This document shows positions 17,681 to 31,661 of a stretch of DNA of 64,000 nt, piece after piece (the stretch's first letter is position 1; each line of letters starts with the position of its first letter). The translations under genes were made by a program, and so were the position numbers. The stretch spans positions 104,814 to 168,813 of the forward strand of contig VBKF01000091.1 in assembly GCA_005888095.1 (NCBI GenBank), written 5' to 3'. The DNA is from Deltaproteobacteria bacterium (GTDB taxonomy: Bacteria; Desulfobacterota; Binatia; DP-6). Below the pieces are notes generated by a model. That model ran no database searches, was not told the DNA's origin, and saw only the letters and a program-made list of their open reading frames with translations.

Positions 17681-18259
17681 TCAGGCGCCGAAGACTTCGG
17701 CCGGAACGACCGACAGGCCCGGGAACGTAACCGCCTCGATCCGGCTGGCGCCGGTGTGCGTCCCGGCGACGCGCCAGGTGCCCTCCGCCAGCGCCCGCTG
17801 CTCGATCCCCCGCTTCTCGATGTCGACGAGCCAGAGCTCGCCGACGCCCAGTGCCGCGTAGGTGTCAGCTTTCGCCGTCCGGTCGTACATCGCCGACCCC
17901 GGCGACAGGATCTCCACCACCAGGTCCGCGGTCGTGAGCCTCCCGGCATCCATCGTGCTCAGACGCTCGGTGGCGACGAGGAACAGGTCGGGCTCCAGGT
18001 ACGTGTTCGCCGGGGTCCAGATGGGCGTCCGGGGGACGAAGAGCACGCACCGCTCGGGATGGGCTGCCGCGTAGGTGGCAAAGGCAACCGTCAGACGCGA
18101 CGCTACCAGGTGGTGGGGACCGGTCGGTGGCGGCACCATGTAGAGCACCCCCGCGATCAGCTCGTAGTGCCCCCCGCCGGGCGGCGGCTCGAGTGTGAAG
18201 AACTCGTCGAGCGTGTAGCGCCGCACGAGAGGGGATGCCGAGGCCACGAGGGCGTGCAT
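17681..18259 (-). CDS. Uma2 family (DUF820) protein
   Basis: 192 residues from ATG 18259; a longer open frame to 18400 would enter the tail of the upstream Uma2 gene and adds no family sequence. The core pattern is complete: YTLDEFFTLEPP, GHYELIAGVLYMVPPP, NTYLEPDLFLVATER, LVVEILSPGS and DRTAKADTYAALGVGELWLVD. It lies 100 bp downstream of another Uma2 gene on the same strand. The two differ too much for a recent duplication. Confidence 0.85.
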   Translation of the reverse strand: MHALVASASPLVRRYTLDEFFTLEPPPGGGHYELIAGVLYMVPPPTGPHHLVASRLTVAFATYAAAHPERCVLFVPRTPIWTPANTYLEPDLFLVATERLSTMDAGRLTTADLVVEILSPGSAMYDRTAKADTYAALGVGELWLVDIEKRGIEQRALAEGTWRVAGTHTGASRIEAVTFPGLSVVPAEVFGA

Positions 18260-18359
18260 CAGACACGATGGTACGCTCGCTTCGGCCCTCCCTGCAATAC
18301 ATTCGACCGAAATAGGCGCGGCCAACCACCGGTGCCACAGTCGATCAGGCGACCGTGGC

Positions 18360-18947
18360 TCAGCTCCGTCCCGACGGCAGCAGCTCGTCGACCGCGACAC
18401 CCACGCCCGGCAGCGTCCTCAGCTCCAGCCGCGAGCCGCGGCCCGCGATGAAGTTCTCGGCGTAGCTGCGCGTGGATCGGTCCGGCCCACGGAAGACTTC
18501 CGCGCGATCGTCCCGGAAGTTCACCAGCCAGTACTCGGGGACGCCGGCTGCAGCGTAGATCACCGCCTTCGTGATCCGGTCCTGGACGATCGTCGAGTCG
18601 GCGATCTCGATGACGAGGAGCGCCGTCGTGGGATGCGTGTCGACGTAGTCGGACCTGAGCCCGGGCACGACGGCGACGTCCGGCACCGGGACCGAATATC
18701 TGCCGGCGACGAGGGGCCGCTGCACGCGCACGACTGCGCGCGGGCCAACGGCGCGCGAAAGCGCCTCCGACGCCTGCTGGAGGCCCGCCGCGTGCCGCGG
18801 ACTCTCCGGCGCCATCGCCACGATCAACCCCTCGAAGAGCTCGACGCGGTCTTCCGCCGTGAGCACGCCCTCCGCCGGGAGGGCGAAGTAGCGGCTGGTC
18901 GTGTAGCGGGGCTCCGCGCGCAGCCGGGTCGTTGCGGGCTGTGCCAT
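18360..18947 (-). CDS. Uma2 family (DUF820) protein
   Basis: 195 residues from ATG 18947 (an in-frame ATG at 18989 is possible). The core motifs are TTSRYFALPAEG, DRVELFEGLIVAMAPE, VPDVAVVPGL, LLVIEIADSTIVQDRITK and VIYAAAGVPEYWLVNF, containing the D, ExD and K positions of the PD-(D/E)XK fold. It follows the cytochrome c gene on the same strand with a 50-bp gap. The role is unknown. Confidence 0.85.
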   Translation of the reverse strand: MAQPATTRLRAEPRYTTSRYFALPAEGVLTAEDRVELFEGLIVAMAPESPRHAAGLQQASEALSRAVGPRAVVRVQRPLVAGRYSVPVPDVAVVPGLRSDYVDTHPTTALLVIEIADSTIVQDRITKAVIYAAAGVPEYWLVNFRDDRAEVFRGPDRSTRSYAENFIAGRGSRLELRTLPGVGVAVDELLPSGRS

Positions 18948-20048
18948 CGGGGCGATGGGTACCGCCGCCCACGGAGCGAGGCAATGCATGATTCTAATCA
19001 CCACGCCCAGAACGGGCCGTCGCGGTACTCCCAGAGCAGGAACGCCGCGAGCTGCCAGTTGAACGGCCGCACGCCGGCGACCGGCAGCTGGCCGCCGACG
19101 CCGAGCGCGACATGGCCGCGGCGGCTGAGCGGCAGGTAGAGCGTCGGCCCGAGGAGCGTCGCGCCGTGCACCGCGGCGTCGAGCGCCTGGGTCTGCTCGA
19201 GCTCGAGCGCGGGGACGACGTTCTTCTTGTAGGGCCCGAGCGGATACTGGAGCGCGAAGAGGTAGCGCATCTGCCGCGGCGCGCGCGCCGAATCTGCCGG
19301 CAGCTCGCCTCTGATCTGCGCCTGGGCGACGAGCCGCCCGACCGCGTGAGCCGAGAAGAGCTGGGGCGTTACCAGCGTCGTGCCCGCGCCGACGCCGTGG
19401 CGGCGGCTGCCGGTGGGCAGCTCGACCGCGAGACCTCCCGAGACCACCGTGCGCCACGACGGCGCCGCGAGCAGCACGTGCTTGTACTCGAGCGCGACGT
19501 CGCCCACGCCGGCCGTGCGGCCGTCGCGGTCAACGACCGAGCTCGGGACGGCCACCTCCACCTGCCCGCGGCGCCCGATCCGCTTCTCGACCGACAGCTC
19601 GGTGGTGGACGCGCGCGTGTGGCGCGCCGACTCGTACGCCGTTGTCGCCACTGCCTCGTCCTCCGGGAAGGCCTTCTCGACGAACACCGGGCGGCGATAG
19701 TTGAGGTCGCCGATCGGGTAGCCCGGCTCGGGGCAGAAGCCGCGGACGTAGGTGAGCACGGCCCGCATCTCCTCGTCCGACAGCACGTCAGCGAAGGCGG
19801 GCATCTGGGACGACATGCCGAGGAAGCGGCCGCCCTCGCGCACGAGCCCGACCCAGTTGGCCGTGGTCTCCGCCGTCGCGAACACGCAGTCGGTGAAGTC
19901 GGGGAGCGGCACCGCGATGGCCGTGCCCGCGGGCGCGCCGCGGCCGTCGGCGCCGTGGCAGGAGGCGCAGGCCTGGTCGTAGAGGTCGCGGGCGGTGACC
20001 GCACCCGCCGGCGCCGCGAGGAGGAGGACGAGGAGGGCCGCCGCGACG

Positions 20049-24281
<4,233 letters not shown>

Positions 24282-24344
24282 GCGCGCAAGATATACGCCG
24301 GGCGGCGGTCCTTTCCATCCCGGCGCGAGGGGTGTGCGCGGCGT

Positions 24345-25982
24345 TTACGGCTTCGTGGAGAGCGCCTGAAGCACGCGTGCCCGCTCAGCGTCGGGCACGT
24401 GGTCGCTGTGGCAGGCGTGCTTGCCGTCGACCACGGGCAGGGCGCGCGCCCGCTGCCGGAGCAGCTCGCGGCCTTCCTCCCCGACACCCGGGCTCCGCAC
24501 CGCCTTCCGCTCCGGCTGGAAAGCGGCAGCCTTGCCGCTCGCAAACTCCTGGATCTCCTTCGAGATGCGCATGCTGCACCAGTCGTGGCCGCACATCGCG
24601 CAGAAGTCGGTGTCGACCTCCAGGTCCTCGTCGTGCAGCGCGCGGGCCGTCTCGCCGTCGAACGCGAGCTCGAACTGCCTCGGCCAGTTGAGCGCGGCGC
24701 GCGCCCGCGAGAGGTCGTCGTCCCAGTCGCGTGCCCGCGCGATGCCGCGCGCGACGTCGCCGGCGTGGGCGGCGATCTTGTAGGCGATGCAGCCGGCCTT
24801 GACGTCCTCGGCGCGCGGCAGCCCGACGTGCTCCTTGGGCGTCACGTAGCAGAGCATGGCGGCCCCGGCGCGCGCCGCCTCGGTGGCGCCGATGGCGCTC
24901 GTGATGTGGTCGTAGCCCGGGAAGACGTCGGTCACGAGCGGTCCGAGGACGTAGAACGGGGCGTCGTCGCAGATCGCCTGCTCGATCCGCATGTTCCAGG
25001 CGATCTGGTCGAGCGGCACGTGGCCCGGCCCCTCGACCATCGCCTGGACGCCCGCCTCGCGCGCCCGCTGGACGAGCTCGCCGAGCGTCCGCAGCTCGGC
25101 CAGCTGCGCGGCGTCGCTCGCGTCGGCGAGGCAGCCGGGGCGGAGGCCGTCTCCCAGGGAGTACGTGACGTCGTACTCGCGCATGATCGCGCTGATCTCG
25201 TCGAAGAGCTCGTACATGGGGTTCTGGCGGCCGTGGTGGAGCATCCACTTGGCGAGCAGCGAGCCGCCGCGCGACACGATCCCCGTCACACGCGGGCCGA
25301 CGAGCGGCAGGTGCTCGCGCAGCACGCCGGCGTGGATCGTGAAGTAGTCGACGCCCTGCCGCGCCTGGCGCTCGATCTCGGCGAGGATGACGTCGTAGGT
25401 GAGGTCCTCGATCCGCCGCCCGACGATCATGCTGTAGATCGGCACGGTGCCGATCGGGATGGTCGCGTGGTCGATGATCGCCTGGCGGCAGGCGGCGAGG
25501 TCGCCGCCGGTGGACAGGTCCATCAGCGTGTCGGCGCCGTACTGCTGCGCCCAGTGGAGCTTCTCGACCTCCTCGGCGGTGCTGCTCGACACCGGCGAGG
25601 CGCCGATGTTGGCGTTGATCTTGGTGGTGATCATGCGCCCGATCCCCGTCGGGTCGAGGCGCTTCGGGGCCCGCTCGCCACGGAGCGCGTCGGGGTCGCG
25701 GATCGTGACCGAGCGCTGGGCGACCGTCTGGTTCACCCAGTAGCGGGCCCTGGCGCCCGCGCCGGGATGAGCGACAGCCGGGTCGGGACGGCCCGCTCGG
25801 CCGTTCGAGGCTACGGGTGGCTGGCCGGAGCTCCCCGCGAGGTGCCGCTTGTTGGCCGGGATCACGAGGCGCCCGCGGGCGACCTCGCCACGGATGAACT
25901 CGGGGGTGGCGCACTCGCGCTGGGCCACCCTTCGCATCTCGGGAGTGGCCCCGCCCCTGCGGGCCGCTTCGAGCTGGGTCAT
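24345..25982 (-). CDS. thiC: Phosphomethylpyrimidine synthase ThiC
   Basis: 545 residues. ThiC is a radical SAM enzyme converting aminoimidazole ribotide to HMP phosphate for thiamine synthesis. The C-terminal cluster motif is [12 protein letters not shown] (CX2CX4C), and the core has [29 protein letters not shown] and [11 protein letters not shown]. Odd feature: after IPANKRHL there are about 60 extra residues rich in Gly, Ala, Pro and Arg before [14 protein letters not shown] resumes, longer than in the enzymes I know. A TPP riboswitch lies directly upstream on the same strand. Confidence 0.92.
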   Translation of the reverse strand: MTQLEAARRGGATPEMRRVAQRECATPEFIRGEVARGRLVIPANKRHLAGSSGQPPVASNGRAGRPDPAVAHPGAGARARYWVNQTVAQRSVTIRDPDALRGERAPKRLDPTGIGRMITTKINANIGASPVSSSTAEEVEKLHWAQQYGADTLMDLSTGGDLAACRQAIIDHATIPIGTVPIYSMIVGRRIEDLTYDVILAEIERQARQGVDYFTIHAGVLREHLPLVGPRVTGIVSRGGSLLAKWMLHHGRQNPMYELFDEISAIMREYDVTYSLGDGLRPGCLADASDAAQLAELRTLGELVQRAREAGVQAMVEGPGHVPLDQIAWNMRIEQAICDDAPFYVLGPLVTDVFPGYDHITSAIGATEAARAGAAMLCYVTPKEHVGLPRAEDVKAGCIAYKIAAHAGDVARGIARARDWDDDLSRARAALNWPRQFELAFDGETARALHDEDLEVDTDFCAMCGHDWCSMRISKEIQEFASGKAAAFQPERKAVRSPGVGEEGRELLRQRARALPVVDGKHACHSDHVPDAERARVLQALSTKP

Positions 25983-25989
25983 GTCGCGC

Positions 25990-26093
25990 TTCCCTCCGCC
26001 GGCATTATCCGGGTCAGGTTCGAGGGGTCAGCAGGCCGGACCTGCTTTCTCAGCCGCCTCGGGATGGGCGGCTCCCCCAGCGTTCTCCAAGCG
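25990..26093 (-). promoter_or_regulatory. TPP riboswitch (THI element) in the thiC leader
   Basis: Reading the minus strand, the leader contains GCTGGGGGAGCCG, then GGCTGAGA (26056-26049), a variable stem, CCCTCGAACCTGA (near 26027-26015) and CCCGGATAATGCCGGCGGAGGGA, which are the conserved blocks of the thiamine pyrophosphate riboswitch in the correct order. It ends within 10 bp of the thiC start. This closeness suggests that ligand binding hides the ribosome-binding site rather than ending transcription. Confidence 0.93.
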
Positions 26094-26236
26094 ATATTCC
26101 GACCATACCCCCGGCGGGCGGGCGGTCAAGTGGTCCGTTGTCGCGCCGAGAATTGCGGGCTAGACGGCTCGGAGTCAGCCTGCGAGACCACGTACCGGCT
26201 CGAGCCGGGCGGACGCTGCGGCTGCATCGATTCCCT

Positions 26237-27541
26237 GTGGACATCGTGCGGGTTCCGCTCACGGTGATCGAGGAGACGTTCCTTCGTCTCGACCGGCAGG
26301 GTGAGCCGTGCACCTCGCACGTCGAGATCGGGCTTGGCGGTCGGCTGGAGGAGGACCGGTTGCGTGCCGCAGTCGCGAGCGCGCTGGGGGTGCATGCGAT
26401 GGCCCGTGCGCGGCTCGCGCCTGGCGGGCCGGTCGCCAATTGCTACTGGTGGGAGATCCCTGCCGCGCCGGACCTGGACTCCTTGGGCGTCGTCGACAGC
26501 CACGGCGCCACCGACGTCGCGGCCGAGCGATCGATGTTCGTGAACCGGAGCATCCCCCTCGACCGGTCGCCCGGTATCCGCGTCGTCCTCGCCCGCGCTC
26601 CTCGTGGTGATCGCCTGCTGCTCGGCATGCATCACGCCATCGGCGACGGGGTGGGCATGCTGCGCGTCCTGCGGTCGGTGGAGCGAGCATACCGTGGTGT
26701 GGCGGACCCGGTGCCCGACGTCGATCCGCTGGCGGTTCGGGACGTCGAGACCCTCCACGCGCCCACCCACCTCGTCGACCGGTTGCAGCGGACCGCGGAT
26801 CTGCTCCGGCGCATCGGCGAGGCCAGCGAGCCCCCGACGCGCGTTGCCCGCGCGGGCGATTCGCATGCCGGCGGCTACGCGCTCCAGCGCCACGCACTCC
26901 CGCTGGAGCAGCTCGCTCGCGAGCCCCGGGCCGTGGAGCGCGCGACCCTCAACGATCTGCTGCTCGCCGCGCTCCACCAGGCGGTCGACCAGTGGAACGC
27001 AGACCACGGCGTCCGCAGCGGGCGGATCTCCGTCACGACGACGGTGAACCTGCGGCCTCGGGAATGGCGACAGGAGATCGTCGCCAACCTCTCGCTGTTC
27101 GGGTCGATCTCGACGCATCCCTCGGATCGGGCCACCCGGTTGCGCACGCTCGAGACGGTCGCCGCGCAGACCCGGCGCCTGAAGGAACGGCACACGGCCC
27201 GCTTCTGGGTCGGCCTGTTCGGGCACAGCCACCTCGTGCCGACGTGGGTCCGGTCGCCGGTTTTCACCTGGCTGTCGTCTTCGACGAACCCGTTTCTCGA
27301 CACGGCGGTGCTCTCCAATATCGGCGTGCTCGCACCGTTCGACTTCGGTCCGCGCGCGGGTCCGCTGCTCGAAGCCTGGTTCTCGGCCCCCGTGTGGATG
27401 CCCGTGGGGCTGCTCATCCTGGTCGCTTCCACGGGGGGGACCCTCCACCTCGTCCTGCGCCACCACCTGAGCGTTCTCGACGAGGCCGCGGCGGCCGAGT
27501 TCATGCACCTGTTCGCGAGCTTGCTCCAGACCGTCGGTTGA
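26237..27541 (+). CDS. Condensation-domain / WS-DGAT-like acyltransferase
   Basis: 434 residues from GTG 26237; the frame is open upstream to 26138, but the family-like sequence starts with IVRVPLTVIEETFLRLD. The catalytic HHxxxDG motif is HHAIGDG at residues 132-138. Later segments are TLNDLLLAALHQAVDQW, SVTTTVNLRP and TAVLSNIGVL, the arrangement found in wax-ester/diacylglycerol acyltransferases and NRPS-type condensation domains. These use acyl-CoA or carrier-bound acyl groups. There is a hydrophobic segment near residue 390. A giant kinase-cyclase gene follows 73 bp later on the same strand. Confidence 0.78.
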   Translation: MDIVRVPLTVIEETFLRLDRQGEPCTSHVEIGLGGRLEEDRLRAAVASALGVHAMARARLAPGGPVANCYWWEIPAAPDLDSLGVVDSHGATDVAAERSMFVNRSIPLDRSPGIRVVLARAPRGDRLLLGMHHAIGDGVGMLRVLRSVERAYRGVADPVPDVDPLAVRDVETLHAPTHLVDRLQRTADLLRRIGEASEPPTRVARAGDSHAGGYALQRHALPLEQLAREPRAVERATLNDLLLAALHQAVDQWNADHGVRSGRISVTTTVNLRPREWRQEIVANLSLFGSISTHPSDRATRLRTLETVAAQTRRLKERHTARFWVGLFGHSHLVPTWVRSPVFTWLSSSTNPFLDTAVLSNIGVLAPFDFGPRAGPLLEAWFSAPVWMPVGLLILVASTGGTLHLVLRHHLSVLDEAAAAEFMHLFASLLQTVG

Positions 27542-27614
27542 GCCCGCGGCCACCCGGGTAACGCCCAACGCCTCTTGCTTCCAGGGCACCGGATGGCGCA
27601 GGCTGCGGGCTCGC

Positions 27615-30600
27615 ATGGGCGGGGATCCGGGCGACGCCACGTCCGTCGGTTCGATCTTTCAGGGGGGCTACGAGATCCTCACGCCCCTCGGGAGCGGCTC
27701 ATTCGGCGACGTGTTTCGAGCCCGACAGCTCTCGACCGGTCAGGACGTGGCGATCAAGATCCTTCGCCGGCGCCCCGATGCGGCGCCGGGCGTGCGGGAC
27801 GAGGTGGAGCGCTTCCGGCGTGAGATGCGTCTCTGTGCGCGGCTCTCTCACCCGAATATCGTCCGGCTGATCGACTCGGGAGAGACGGCGCGGGGCATGC
27901 TCTACGCCGTGTTCGAGTACGTACCGGGAGAGACTCTCCGCCACCTACTCGATCAGGAGGGGAAGCTCAGCCTGCCGGAGTCGGTTCACCTGATGACCCA
28001 GGTGCTCGATGCGCTCAGCGCCGCGCACGCGTCCGGCGTCGTCCACCGCGACCTCAAGCCGGAGAATGTGATGATCACCAAGACCGGCGCGCGGCGCAAC
28101 GCGCTCGTCCTGGACTTCGGTCTCGGCGGACTCACCGGCGACGCAGGAACCTGGACCCTGCCGCGTCTCACCGCGACGCACGAGTTGATGGGAACGCCCT
28201 GCTACGCGGCGCCGGAGCAGCTTCGGGGCGAGCCTCCCACGACGCGCTCGGACCTCTACTCGTGGGGGCTCACGCTGCTCGAGTGCCTGACCGGCGAGGT
28301 GGCGGTGAGCGGGAGGTCCGCACACGAGGTGATCTACAAGCAGCTCGGCCCCGATCCGGTGCCGATTCCGGCGCAGCTGCGCGAACACCGTCTGGGTCGG
28401 ATCCTCGAGGTCGTCACCGCCAAGCCGGTCGAGAAGCGCGAGGCGACCGTCGAGGGGCTGCTGGACGCGCTCGCCCACGCCGAAACGGGGTTGACGGGGG
28501 TCGTGAAGCCCGAGTCCGCCGCACCGGTCACCGAAGGGCAAAAACGCCAGCTGACGATCGTGTCGTGCCGCATCGAGCTGGCCCGTGCCGACCGCCAGGA
28601 GCTCGACTTCGAGGAGGTCGACGAGGTGCTGCACGCGCAGCACGCCTTCGTGGGAGAAGTCGCCGGGCGCCACGCGGGGCGGATCGCGAGCGTCCTCGCC
28701 GACCGGATCCTCCTGGCGTTCGGGTACCCGAAGGCCCAGGAGGACGACGCGCGGCGCGCCGCGCGCGCGGCGCTCGAGATCGTCGCCGGCGTAGGCCAGT
28801 CGAGCGCGCGTCTCGAGGCGGATCGGGGCCTGCGGCTCGACGTGCGGGCGGGGATCCATACCGGTCTCGTCGTCGCGCGCGAGCTCCGGCACGCGGGCCG
28901 CCTCGAGCTCTCGGACCTCGTCGGCCTGACCCCGCAGCTCGCCATCCGGGTCGAAGAACGCGCGGCGCCGGGCGAGGTGCTCGCCAGCGCCGCCTCGGTG
29001 CGACTGGCCCGCGGTGACATCGACGCCGAGCCGGCGGGCTCGCTTGCGGACCGCACCGGCGGCGTCGAGCTCCCCGTCTACCGGCTCCAGCGGGATCAGC
29101 GATTCGGCCGGGAGCGCCAGACGATCCCGTGGGTCCAGGAGACGCCGTTGGTCGGTCGCGCCGGGGAGGTGCGCCAGGTCGTCGGTCTGTGGCAGCAGGT
29201 GGAGGGTGGGACGTCGAGGGTAGTGCTGGTCAAGGGGGAGCCGGGGATCGGGAAGTCCCGTCTCGTTCGGGAGCTCCGGCGTCGCATCCCGTCCGAGGCG
29301 TGGCTCGAGGCGCGCTGCACGGTCGAGCACCAGAACACGCCGCTCCAACCGTTTGCCGACCTCCTCCTCTCGCTGGGTGAGCCCATCGAGCCGCTGTTGG
29401 TCCGCGTCGGCCTCGACGTGGCGGAGACGCTGCCGCTGGTCGCGAGCCTGCTCGGCTTCCCACCGGACGATCGATTCCCGCCGCCGGCACTGCTGCCCGA
29501 TCGACGCAGAGAGCTCACGCTGAACGCGATCCTGGCGCTGCTCCTTCGCCTGTCCCACGCGCTCCCGCGGGCGCTCGTCCTGGAAGACATGCAGTGGGCC
29601 GACCCCACCTCGCTCGAGCTGGCGACCATGCTCGTGCAGGAGAGCTGCGCCGCCGAGGCCGTGGCCGGCGACCGACCGCCCCGACTCCTCATCGTGTTCA
29701 CGGCGCGCACGGAGTTCGAGCAGCCCTGGCCGGCGGCCGACGTCTCGGTCGTCCAGCCCTCGCGGCTCTCGCGCTCGGGCATCGAGGAGATGGTGCAGGC
29801 GGCGTTGTCGAGCGGGCGGCCCCTGCCGGGAGCGTTGCTGGACGTGGTGGTGAAGCACGCGGACGGCGTGCCGCTGTTCGTGGAGGAGGTGACGCGCGTG
29901 CTCCTCGAGTCCGGCAGCGCCTGGGACAACGAGACGTCGGCGCGCGACGACTACCGGTTCGAGATCCCGACGACGCTGCGCGAGCTGCTGGCGGAACGCA
30001 TCGACAGGCTGTCGGCCAGCGCCCGCGATACGGTTCAGCTCGCGGCCGTGCTCGGTCGAGAGTTCCGCTACGAGCTGCTGAGCGCCGTCGCCCGGACGGA
30101 CGAGTCGCTGCTCCGCGGGGACGTCCGCGAGCTCTTGACCGCCGGCCTGCTGCACAGCCGGCCCAGTGCGCCGAGCGAGACCTACGTCTTCAAGCACGCG
30201 CTGGTGCGCGACGCCGCGTACGACTCGCTGGTGCGAGGCGTGCGCCAGGCGCTTCACGCGCGGGTCGCCAACACGCTGCGCGAGCGCTTCCCGGACGCAA
30301 CCGCACATCAGCCCGGGATCCTGGCCCTCCATTTCGAGTACGGCGGCGACGGGTCGACCGCCGCCGACTACTGGCAGCAAGCGGGGGACCGTGCGTTCCG
30401 CCGCGCCGCGTATACCGAGGCGATCCAGCAGCTCGAGCGCGGTTTGCGGCTGGTCGAGACCGCCGACGACTCCCCGCGCCGGCGCGCGCGGGAGCTCGAG
30501 CTGCTGGTGTCTCTCGGCACCGTGCAGCTATCGACGAAGGGCATGGCAGCGCCGGAGGTGGAGCAGCTCTTCGCTCGCGCGCAGACCTTGTGCGAGGGCG

Positions 30601-31661
30601 TCGGCGGGATGATCTCGCTCAAGGTCCTCGCCGGGATCGCCAGCGTGCTCCTCGCCCGCGGCGATCGGCGCTTCGAGGACTTGATCCCCCATCTGGAGAC
30701 GCTGATCCACCACTCCGAGCTGGCCTCCCGGATCACCGGGCACGTATCGCTGGCTACCTACTTCTACTTCCTGGGTCGCTACGCGGATACGCGCGAGCAC
30801 GCGCTGGCGGCCAAGCGCCTCTACCGCACGGAGACGTTCCAGGAGTTCGCCCGCGAGTACGGGTACGACGGCGGTCTTCACGCATTCGCCTACCATTGCA
30901 TGTGCCTGTGGCTGCTCGGATACCCCGAGCAGGCCGAGGCCTCGTGGCAGGAGATGTTCGCGATCGCGGAGCGGAGCCGGAACCCGTACTCGATGGGGAT
31001 GGCGCTCGCATGGGGGGCGCTCCTGTACCACGAGCTCGGCCAACCGGATCGGACCGGGGAGCTGGCGGAACGGCTGGTGTCGCTCGCGAACGAGCAGCGT
31101 CTCATCATGTGGCTTCCGGCCGCACTGGTCACCCGTGGCGGCGCGCTCCTGCAGCGGGGCCACCCCGAGGACGCCATCGGCTGGATTCGCCAGGGCGCCG
31201 ACCTCTACCGCATGATGGGAGTGCGGATCAGCTATGCTCCGTTCCTCATGTACCTGGCCGCCGCCTACCGCGACGCCGGCATGCTGGCCGAAGGGCTCGC
31301 GGCGGTGGAGGAGTCACTCTCCATCGCCCGCGAGACCTTCGCTCGCTATCACGAGCCGGAGCTGCTGCGCCTGCGAGGCGAGCTGCTCTACCGCGCGGGC
31401 GATGTCGAGGGGGCGCAAGCGAGCTTGCGGGCGGCGCTGGACATCGCGCGCCGCGACCAGGGGAAGGCGTATGAGCTCCGTGCGGCAACGAGCCTCGCCG
31501 TTGTCCTGCGCGAGGTCGGCCGCTCGGACGAAGCCCGCAGCCTGCTCGCGCCGGTGCACGGGTGGTTCACCGAGGGGTCGGGGTGGGTCGACCTGCGCCG
31601 GGCGGCGGCGCTGCTGGCGGAGATGGGCTCCCCGTCAGGGGCGTCGGCAGCCCCTCCATGA
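27615..31661 (+). CDS. Kinase / cyclase-like / AAA ATPase / TPR fusion signalling protein (TOMM-kinase-cyclase type)
   Basis: 1348 residues. The N-terminal Ser/Thr kinase has a glycine loop (GSGSFGDVF, 26-34), Lys48, HRDLKPEN (144-151) and DFGLGG (167-172), so it should be active. A cyclase-homology domain follows (about 313-500; RQLTIVSCRIEL where active class III cyclases have a metal-binding Asp), probably catalytically dead. An ATPase domain has Walker A GEPGIGKS (541-548) and ALVLEDMQWADPTS as Walker B, as in LuxR/MalT-like STAND proteins. The C-terminal 450 residues are TPR-like. Fusions of this design were named for proximity to TOMM peptide clusters, but no YcaO or cyclodehydratase gene is here. 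Its last 95 bp overlap a convergent small gene. Confidence 0.88.
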   Translation: MGGDPGDATSVGSIFQGGYEILTPLGSGSFGDVFRARQLSTGQDVAIKILRRRPDAAPGVRDEVERFRREMRLCARLSHPNIVRLIDSGETARGMLYAVFEYVPGETLRHLLDQEGKLSLPESVHLMTQVLDALSAAHASGVVHRDLKPENVMITKTGARRNALVLDFGLGGLTGDAGTWTLPRLTATHELMGTPCYAAPEQLRGEPPTTRSDLYSWGLTLLECLTGEVAVSGRSAHEVIYKQLGPDPVPIPAQLREHRLGRILEVVTAKPVEKREATVEGLLDALAHAETGLTGVVKPESAAPVTEGQKRQLTIVSCRIELARADRQELDFEEVDEVLHAQHAFVGEVAGRHAGRIASVLADRILLAFGYPKAQEDDARRAARAALEIVAGVGQSSARLEADRGLRLDVRAGIHTGLVVARELRHAGRLELSDLVGLTPQLAIRVEERAAPGEVLASAASVRLARGDIDAEPAGSLADRTGGVELPVYRLQRDQRFGRERQTIPWVQETPLVGRAGEVRQVVGLWQQVEGGTSRVVLVKGEPGIGKSRLVRELRRRIPSEAWLEARCTVEHQNTPLQPFADLLLSLGEPIEPLLVRVGLDVAETLPLVASLLGFPPDDRFPPPALLPDRRRELTLNAILALLLRLSHALPRALVLEDMQWADPTSLELATMLVQESCAAEAVAGDRPPRLLIVFTARTEFEQPWPAADVSVVQPSRLSRSGIEEMVQAALSSGRPLPGALLDVVVKHADGVPLFVEEVTRVLLESGSAWDNETSARDDYRFEIPTTLRELLAERIDRLSASARDTVQLAAVLGREFRYELLSAVARTDESLLRGDVRELLTAGLLHSRPSAPSETYVFKHALVRDAAYDSLVRGVRQALHARVANTLRERFPDATAHQPGILALHFEYGGDGSTAADYWQQAGDRAFRRAAYTEAIQQLERGLRLVETADDSPRRRARELELLVSLGTVQLSTKGMAAPEVEQLFARAQTLCEGVGGMISLKVLAGIASVLLARGDRRFEDLIPHLETLIHHSELASRITGHVSLATYFYFLGRYADTREHALAAKRLYRTETFQEFAREYGYDGGLHAFAYHCMCLWLLGYPEQAEASWQEMFAIAERSRNPYSMGMALAWGALLYHELGQPDRTGELAERLVSLANEQRLIMWLPAALVTRGGALLQRGHPEDAIGWIRQGADLYRMMGVRISYAPFLMYLAAAYRDAGMLAEGLAAVEESLSIARETFARYHEPELLRLRGELLYRAGDVEGAQASLRAALDIARRDQGKAYELRAATSLAVVLREVGRSDEARSLLAPVHGWFTEGSGWVDLRRAAALLAEMGSPSGASAAPP

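Noticed and set aside
27540..27612. GAGCCCGC repeated in inverted orientation around the gap between acyltransferase and kinase genes
   Set aside because: Eight-base arms 57 bases apart in GC-rich DNA are expected by chance, and there is no U-run or known site.
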